Assembly (NCBI GenBank): GCA_013696835.1 | Contig: JACCXV010000003.1 | Coordinates: forward strand, 1 to 7,948 | DNA from: Gemmatimonadota bacterium | GTDB taxonomy: Bacteria > Gemmatimonadota > Gemmatimonadetes > JACCXV01 | DNA length: 7,948 bases | Reading direction: 5' to 3' | Shown here: one piece after another, positions 6,825-7,948 of the stretch | Numbering within the stretch: position 1 is the stretch's first letter | Layout: each line of letters starts with the position of its first letter | Position numbers and translations under genes: made by a program | The notes under the pieces: model-generated | The model's input: only the letters and a program-made list of their open reading frames with translations | Told to the model about the DNA's origin: nothing | Databases searched by the model: none

Positions 6825-7948
6825 TCACGGCGCGACGGGCTGGGGTGAGGTGGGGGGGACGGCGCCGGCGAGCGAATCCGGCCGCTCCTCGAAGCGGAAG
6901 AACCGGGCGAGGTTCGCCCAGCGGAGCTCATCCGGAAAGCGCTGCGTCCTCTTCATCTGATCGAGCAGGCGCGCCGACATCGTGTCCGCAGGGTGATTCA
7001 GGACCCAGTTCTCGACGACCCCGATCGCGGTCGGCAGCTGGCCCCGCTCGCCCGCGGTGCTGACCAGCTTCAGGTATCCCAGGCGATAGTCGCGATCCCC
7101 CCGCAACGAGCGCGAGTAGAAGTCCTCGGCTGCCGCGCTGTCGGCGTTCTCCAGCGCGACGTCGCCCAACCGCACCCAGAACTCGCGCGTCGACTCCTGC
7201 CCGGTGGCGCGCGGAAGCTCGCGCCCCGCGAGGACGAGCGCCGCGGCGTAGCGCTCCTTGAGCGCAGCCATCAAGGCAGCCGACTCGAGGGCCGAGCGCG
7301 GAACCTTGCCGCGCGACTCCGGCTCGGACAGCAGGCTGTCGATCGCCAGCGTGTCACCGGCGGCGGCGAGCAGCTTCAGGGCGTTCGCGTAGTAGCCCTC
7401 CACGCGCGGGTTCTCCAGGAACGACTGCGCCAGGTCGAACGCCCGCCGCGCCTTCTGAGGCTCGTCGCGGAAATAGTAGATCTCCGACATCGCTAGCAGC
7501 GTGTAGCCGTAGTTCCTGGTCAGCGCACGCGTCGTCGAGTCCTTGAAGATGTCGTCCTCCTGGAGACCCCTGTAACGGTACGTCTTCCACAGGAGCTCGT
7601 CCGTGCGGGGCACGTCGAAGACGAGGCCGGGCCGCTGCGGGACCTCGAACAGGCTGCCGTCCTCCTCGGCGGCTTCCTTGGAGGCGCGCGAGTTCACCTC
7701 GTACAGGATGCCGCTGCGCGTCAGGTAGGGCTGCGTGCTGACCAGCGCGTCGGTCGGCACCGTGACCGAGAAGTAAACCGGTCGGATGTCCAGCTGTTGC
7801 CCGAGCACCTTGAGGACTGCGAGGTCCTGGCGCCGCAGGTACCCGGAAGGGAGCCCGAGCTGGACCTGGCGCCCGGTGCCCGGCGCCGAGATCGAGAGCG
7901 CCACGGGATCGCGCACGGGGATGTAGAGCGGCAGATCGGCGGCGTCCG
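6825..7948 (-). CDS. DUF2723/GT117-like membrane glycosyltransferase, C-terminal part with TPR tail (5' partial)
   Basis: The visible 373 codons run from the window edge to TGA at 6827-6825. The frame is open through the edge, so the GTG at 7916 is an internal codon and not the start. No membrane segment is visible. The fragment matches my recollection of the soluble C-terminal region of DUF2723 proteins (TMEM260-like, GT family 117): IRPVYFSVTV at visible residues 54-63, YLTRSGILYEV at 74-84 in the place of the family's 'YL..EGL.YRL', and KTYRYRGL...D...RNYGYTLLAMSEIYYFRDEPQKA at about 121-166. That last stretch leads into TPR-like helices (about 146-179, with further repeats around 250-330). 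The tail is Pro-rich (PPTSPQPVAP). In this family the missing N-terminal part holds the transmembrane helices and catalytic residues, so activity cannot be judged here. The human relative TMEM260 is a protein O-mannosyltransferase; the bacterial role is inferred to be surface-protein or lipid-linked glycosylation. A TPR-only protein is the alternative reading. Confidence 0.75.
   Translation of the reverse strand, partial: DAADLPLYIPVRDPVALSISAPGTGRQVQLGLPSGYLRRQDLAVLKVLGQQLDIRPVYFSVTVPTDALVSTQPYLTRSGILYEVNSRASKEAAEEDGSLFEVPQRPGLVFDVPRTDELLWKTYRYRGLQEDDIFKDSTTRALTRNYGYTLLAMSEIYYFRDEPQKARRAFDLAQSFLENPRVEGYYANALKLLAAAGDTLAIDSLLSEPESRGKVPRSALESAALMAALKERYAAALVLAGRELPRATGQESTREFWVRLGDVALENADSAAAEDFYSRSLRGDRDYRLGYLKLVSTAGERGQLPTAIGVVENWVLNHPADTMSARLLDQMKRTQRFPDELRWANLARFFRFEERPDSLAGAVPPTSPQPVAP

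Noticed and set aside
6446..6931. N-terminal extension of the receptor frame by 162 codons up to 6931
   Set aside because: It would pass through the intrinsic terminator and overlap the end of the upstream gene. Its composition is Pro/Ser/Arg-rich, and the strong Shine-Dalgarno plus signal peptide are at 6445.
6825..7916. GTG at 7916 as the start of the upstream gene
   Set aside because: The frame continues open to the window edge with a sensible sequence (DLPLYIP just before the GTG), and the DUF2723 match implies a long N-terminal membrane part further upstream.

Overview
This is a GC-rich window (about 65% G+C by eye) with three genes, all on the minus strand. They read from the right edge to the left edge: the C-terminal part of a DUF2723/GT117-like membrane glycosyltransferase (7948 to 6825, 5' end outside the window); a complete TonB-dependent outer-membrane receptor of 1100 residues (6445 to 3143); and a very large exported protein of unknown function (3048 to 1, C-terminus outside the window, 1016 codons visible without a stop). 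There are no RNA genes, CRISPR arrays, insertion sequences or credible plus-strand genes. The long plus-strand open frames are antisense shadows of the GC-rich coding sequence.

The gene content suggests a Gram-negative bacterium of the FCB superphylum with high G+C, such as Gemmatimonadota, Candidatus Eisenbacteria or Latescibacterota. The clues are a receptor with an N-terminal carboxypeptidase-regulatory-like domain before the plug, a DUF2723 protein with a TPR tail, and a secreted protein of the 'GLWVGG ... FEGYVVVRS ... YFYDV' type that I associate with these lineages. This placement comes from recalled family patterns, not from a search.

Layout: the DUF2723 gene ends 53 nt before a strong intrinsic terminator (6742-6771), so it is a separate transcription unit. 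Just past the terminator is a candidate sigma70-like promoter (6702-6730) whose 17-nt spacer carries a perfect 10-bp palindrome. A leader of about 250 nt follows, then a strong Shine-Dalgarno and the receptor start. The receptor and the exported protein are separated by 94 nt that hold two small hairpins and a strong Shine-Dalgarno, with no intrinsic terminator, so they are probably co-transcribed.

Working model: the receptor and the large exported protein form a cell-surface pair, with the exported protein either binding a ligand for the receptor or simply sharing its regulation. Both contain possible metal sites: two calcium-type DxDGDG loops in the receptor barrel and a His/Glu cluster in the exported protein. 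The function of the pair is not determined by the sequence, and nothing here proves a new system.
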